Source of the DNA: Betaproteobacteria bacterium
GTDB lineage: Bacteria > Pseudomonadota > Gammaproteobacteria > Burkholderiales > Usitatibacteraceae
Assembly (NCBI GenBank): GCA_003105245.1
Contig: PQAI01000265.1
Span: forward strand, 531 to 6,991
Reading direction: 5' to 3'
DNA length: 6,461 nt
The first letter of the stretch is position 1. Every line of letters begins with the position of its first letter. The position numbers were made by a program, and so were the translations under genes. Positions 5,085 through 6,461 of this stretch are shown here, piece after piece. The notes under the pieces are model-generated. The model did not search any database and was not told the origin of the DNA. It was given only the letters and a program-made list of their open reading frames with translations.

Positions 5085-6377
5085 ATGTCGGACCAGATTC
5101 CGCTCACGTGGCTATTCGCGGCCCTCGCCGTGATGCTGCTCATCGCCGGCTTCTTCTCCATCGCCGAGACGAGCATGATGGCCCTCAACCGCGCCCGCCT
5201 GAAGCACCTGGTGCGCGAGGGCCGGCGCTCCGCCCGCCTCACCCAGGACCTGCTCGACAAGACCGACCGGCTCCTGGGCGTGATCCTGCTCGGCAACAAC
5301 CTCGTGAACGCCGCCTCGGCGGTCCTGGTCGCGGAGATGTCCGTGCGACTCTTCGGCCAGGGAGAGTACGTCCTCATGATCGCCACCGCGGCCGTCACCT
5401 TCTTCATCCTGGTCTTCAGCGAGATCACGCCCAAGGTGATCGGCGCCACCTACCCCGAGGCGATCGCCCTGCCCTCGGCGTACGTCCTGACGCCGCTGCT
5501 GCGCATCGCCTACCCGGTCGTGTGGTTCGTGAACCTCTTCGTGCAGGCGCTGCTGCGGCTCCTGTTCATCAAGCCGCGCGCGGACGGCGGCGAGCACCTC
5601 TCGATGGAGGAGCTGCGCACCCTCGTGCTCGAGGGCGGCAAGTACATCCCGAAGAAGCACCAGTCGATCTTCCTCAACCTCTTCGAGCTCGAGGACATGA
5701 CGGTCGACGACACGATGACGCCGCGCGGGCAGATCGAGGGCATCGACCTCGAGGACGACATCGACGACATCCGCACCGCCATCTCCACCGCGCACCACAC
5801 GCGCCTGGTGGTCTACGAGGGCGGGCTGGACAAGGTGGTGGGCATCCTGCACGTGCGCAAGTTCCTCAACGCCTCGCGCCGGGAGCCGCTGGACAAGGAC
5901 GGCATCCGCGCGATCCTGCGCGACCCCTACTACCTCCCCGAGGGCACGCCGCTGCTGCTGCAGCTCACCAACTTCCAGGAGCAGCTTCGCCACGTGGGCC
6001 TGGTGGTCGACGAGTACGGCGAGATCCTGGGCCTGGTGACGCTCCAGGACATCCTCGAGGAGATCGTGGGCGAGTTCACCAGCCAGAACCCGATGACCGG
6101 CAACCTCCTGCGCCGCGAGCCCGACGGCGCGGTCATCGCGGAGGGCACCTGCCCGCTGCGCGTGCTCAACCGCAAGGGGGGCTTCCACTTCCCGCTCGAG
6201 GGGCCCAAGACGATCAACGGCCTGGTGCTCGAGGCGCTCGAGGAGATCCCGGAGCCGGGCACCGCCCTCATCGTGGCCGGGCATCCCGTCGAGGTGCTGC
6301 AGGTGCACGACCGCATGGTGAAGGTCGTGCGCATCCGCGCGCGCAAGGCTCCCGTGGGCGAGGCGAAGGCGGCCTAG
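5085..6377 (+). CDS. corB: CorB/CorC (HlyC/CorC, CNNM) family membrane protein with CBS pair
   Basis: A 430-residue homologue of E. coli YfjD/CorB, a family linked to Mg2+/Co2+ resistance and probable Mg2+ export. Domain order is complete. The DUF21/CNNM transmembrane domain (about 1-190) carries AGFFSIAETSMMALNRARLK (21-40), LLGVILLGNNLVNA (63-76) and ILVFSEITPKVIG (108-120). The bridging segment SMEELRTLVLEGG (173-185) leads into a CBS pair (about 205-335) with DDTMTPR (208-214), HTRLVVYEGGLDKVVGILHV (238-257), GLVVDEYGEILGLVTLQDIL (305-324) and VGEF. The C-terminal CorC_HlyC domain (about 345-418) has GPKTINGLVLEALEEIPEPG (373-392). CBS2 keeps the TxxD nucleotide-contact pattern (T319, D322); CBS1 has HVRKF where an acidic residue is common. 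GAGGG overlapping the upstream stop, about 10 bases before the ATG, is a plausible ribosome site, so it is probably cotranslated with the ypjD homologue. Confidence 0.95.
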   Translation: MSDQIPLTWLFAALAVMLLIAGFFSIAETSMMALNRARLKHLVREGRRSARLTQDLLDKTDRLLGVILLGNNLVNAASAVLVAEMSVRLFGQGEYVLMIATAAVTFFILVFSEITPKVIGATYPEAIALPSAYVLTPLLRIAYPVVWFVNLFVQALLRLLFIKPRADGGEHLSMEELRTLVLEGGKYIPKKHQSIFLNLFELEDMTVDDTMTPRGQIEGIDLEDDIDDIRTAISTAHHTRLVVYEGGLDKVVGILHVRKFLNASRREPLDKDGIRAILRDPYYLPEGTPLLLQLTNFQEQLRHVGLVVDEYGEILGLVTLQDILEEIVGEFTSQNPMTGNLLRREPDGAVIAEGTCPLRVLNRKGGFHFPLEGPKTINGLVLEALEEIPEPGTALIVAGHPVEVLQVHDRMVKVVRIRARKAPVGEAKAA

Positions 6378-6461
6378 CGCCCGGACTCCAGCGCCTGCGG
6401 CGAGTATCGCGCCACGAAGCGCCGGTCGATGCGGTCCTTCCAGCGCCACACCCAGCGGCCC
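6374..6461 (-). CDS. C-terminal 28 residues of a gene entering from the right edge; possible NAD(P)/FAD-dependent oxidoreductase
   Basis: An open minus-strand frame runs from the window edge to a TAG at 6376-6374 and reads GRWVWRWKDRIDRRFVARY followed by SPQALESGR. Its composition (Trp, Lys, Asp, Ile, Phe, Tyr in a GC-rich region) is that of a real protein rather than a shadow frame. The WRWKDRIDRRF tail reminds me of the C-terminus of pyridine nucleotide-disulfide oxidoreductase-like (NDH-2-like, SelD-associated) proteins, but 28 residues do not settle this, and the family call is tentative. The gene converges on corB, and the two stop codons overlap. Confidence 0.6.
   Translation of the reverse strand, partial: GRWVWRWKDRIDRRFVARYSPQALESGR

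Noticed and set aside
5112..6449. A 445-codon minus-strand open frame antisense to corB
   Set aside because: His/Arg/Glu/Asp/Leu-rich low-complexity translation opposite a complete CorB-type protein. The short real minus-strand gene at 6374-6461 is in a different frame.
1..6461. CRISPR arrays, insertion sequences, tRNA or rRNA genes, toxin-antitoxin or defence genes
   Set aside because: No spaced direct repeats, terminal inverted repeats, transposase or RNA-gene signatures are visible; nearly all the sequence is accounted for by recognisable housekeeping genes.

Overview
The window is a GC-rich, gene-dense piece of core bacterial chromosome, most likely from a betaproteobacterium. The evidence is the strong G/C bias at third codon positions, the sequence character of TrmD, RimM, S16 and Ffh, and the gene order. 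That order closely follows the arrangement known from E. coli (rplS-trmD-rimM-rpsP-ffh, divergent from ypjD/corE-yfjD/corB). I cannot name a genus from sequence alone.

The left half reads on the minus strand. From right to left it carries ffh (signal recognition particle GTPase), an orphan periplasmic substrate-binding protein of the branched-chain amino acid receptor type, rpsP (ribosomal protein S16), rimM (30S maturation factor) and the first 233 codons of trmD (tRNA m1G37 methyltransferase), which runs off the left edge. A clear sigma70-type promoter lies in the 167-bp gap before rpsP, so the rpsP-rimM-trmD block can be transcribed on its own. Within that block the genes are tightly packed: the rimM stop and trmD start share a base, and rimM either overlaps the end of rpsP or starts just after it behind a small hairpin. 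The product logic is translation: a ribosomal protein, the factor that matures the 30S subunit carrying it, and a tRNA modification that prevents frameshifting.

The right half reads on the plus strand, divergent from ffh across only 46 bp. It has a CcsA/YpjD-like polytopic membrane protein followed 12 bp later by a CorC/HlyC-type (CNNM, CBS-pair) membrane protein, probably one operon. The last gene converges with a minus-strand gene entering from the right edge, of which only 28 C-terminal residues are visible; the two stop codons are interleaved in one CTAG tetranucleotide.

This is mainly housekeeping sequence and I see no CRISPR array, mobile element, tRNA, rRNA or obvious new multi-gene system. 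The points worth a second look are small: the substrate-binding-protein gene placed between ffh and rpsP without transporter partners, a candidate ffh promoter embedded in the divergent coding sequence and accompanied by anomalous codons, and possible RNA structure controlling rpsP and rimM.
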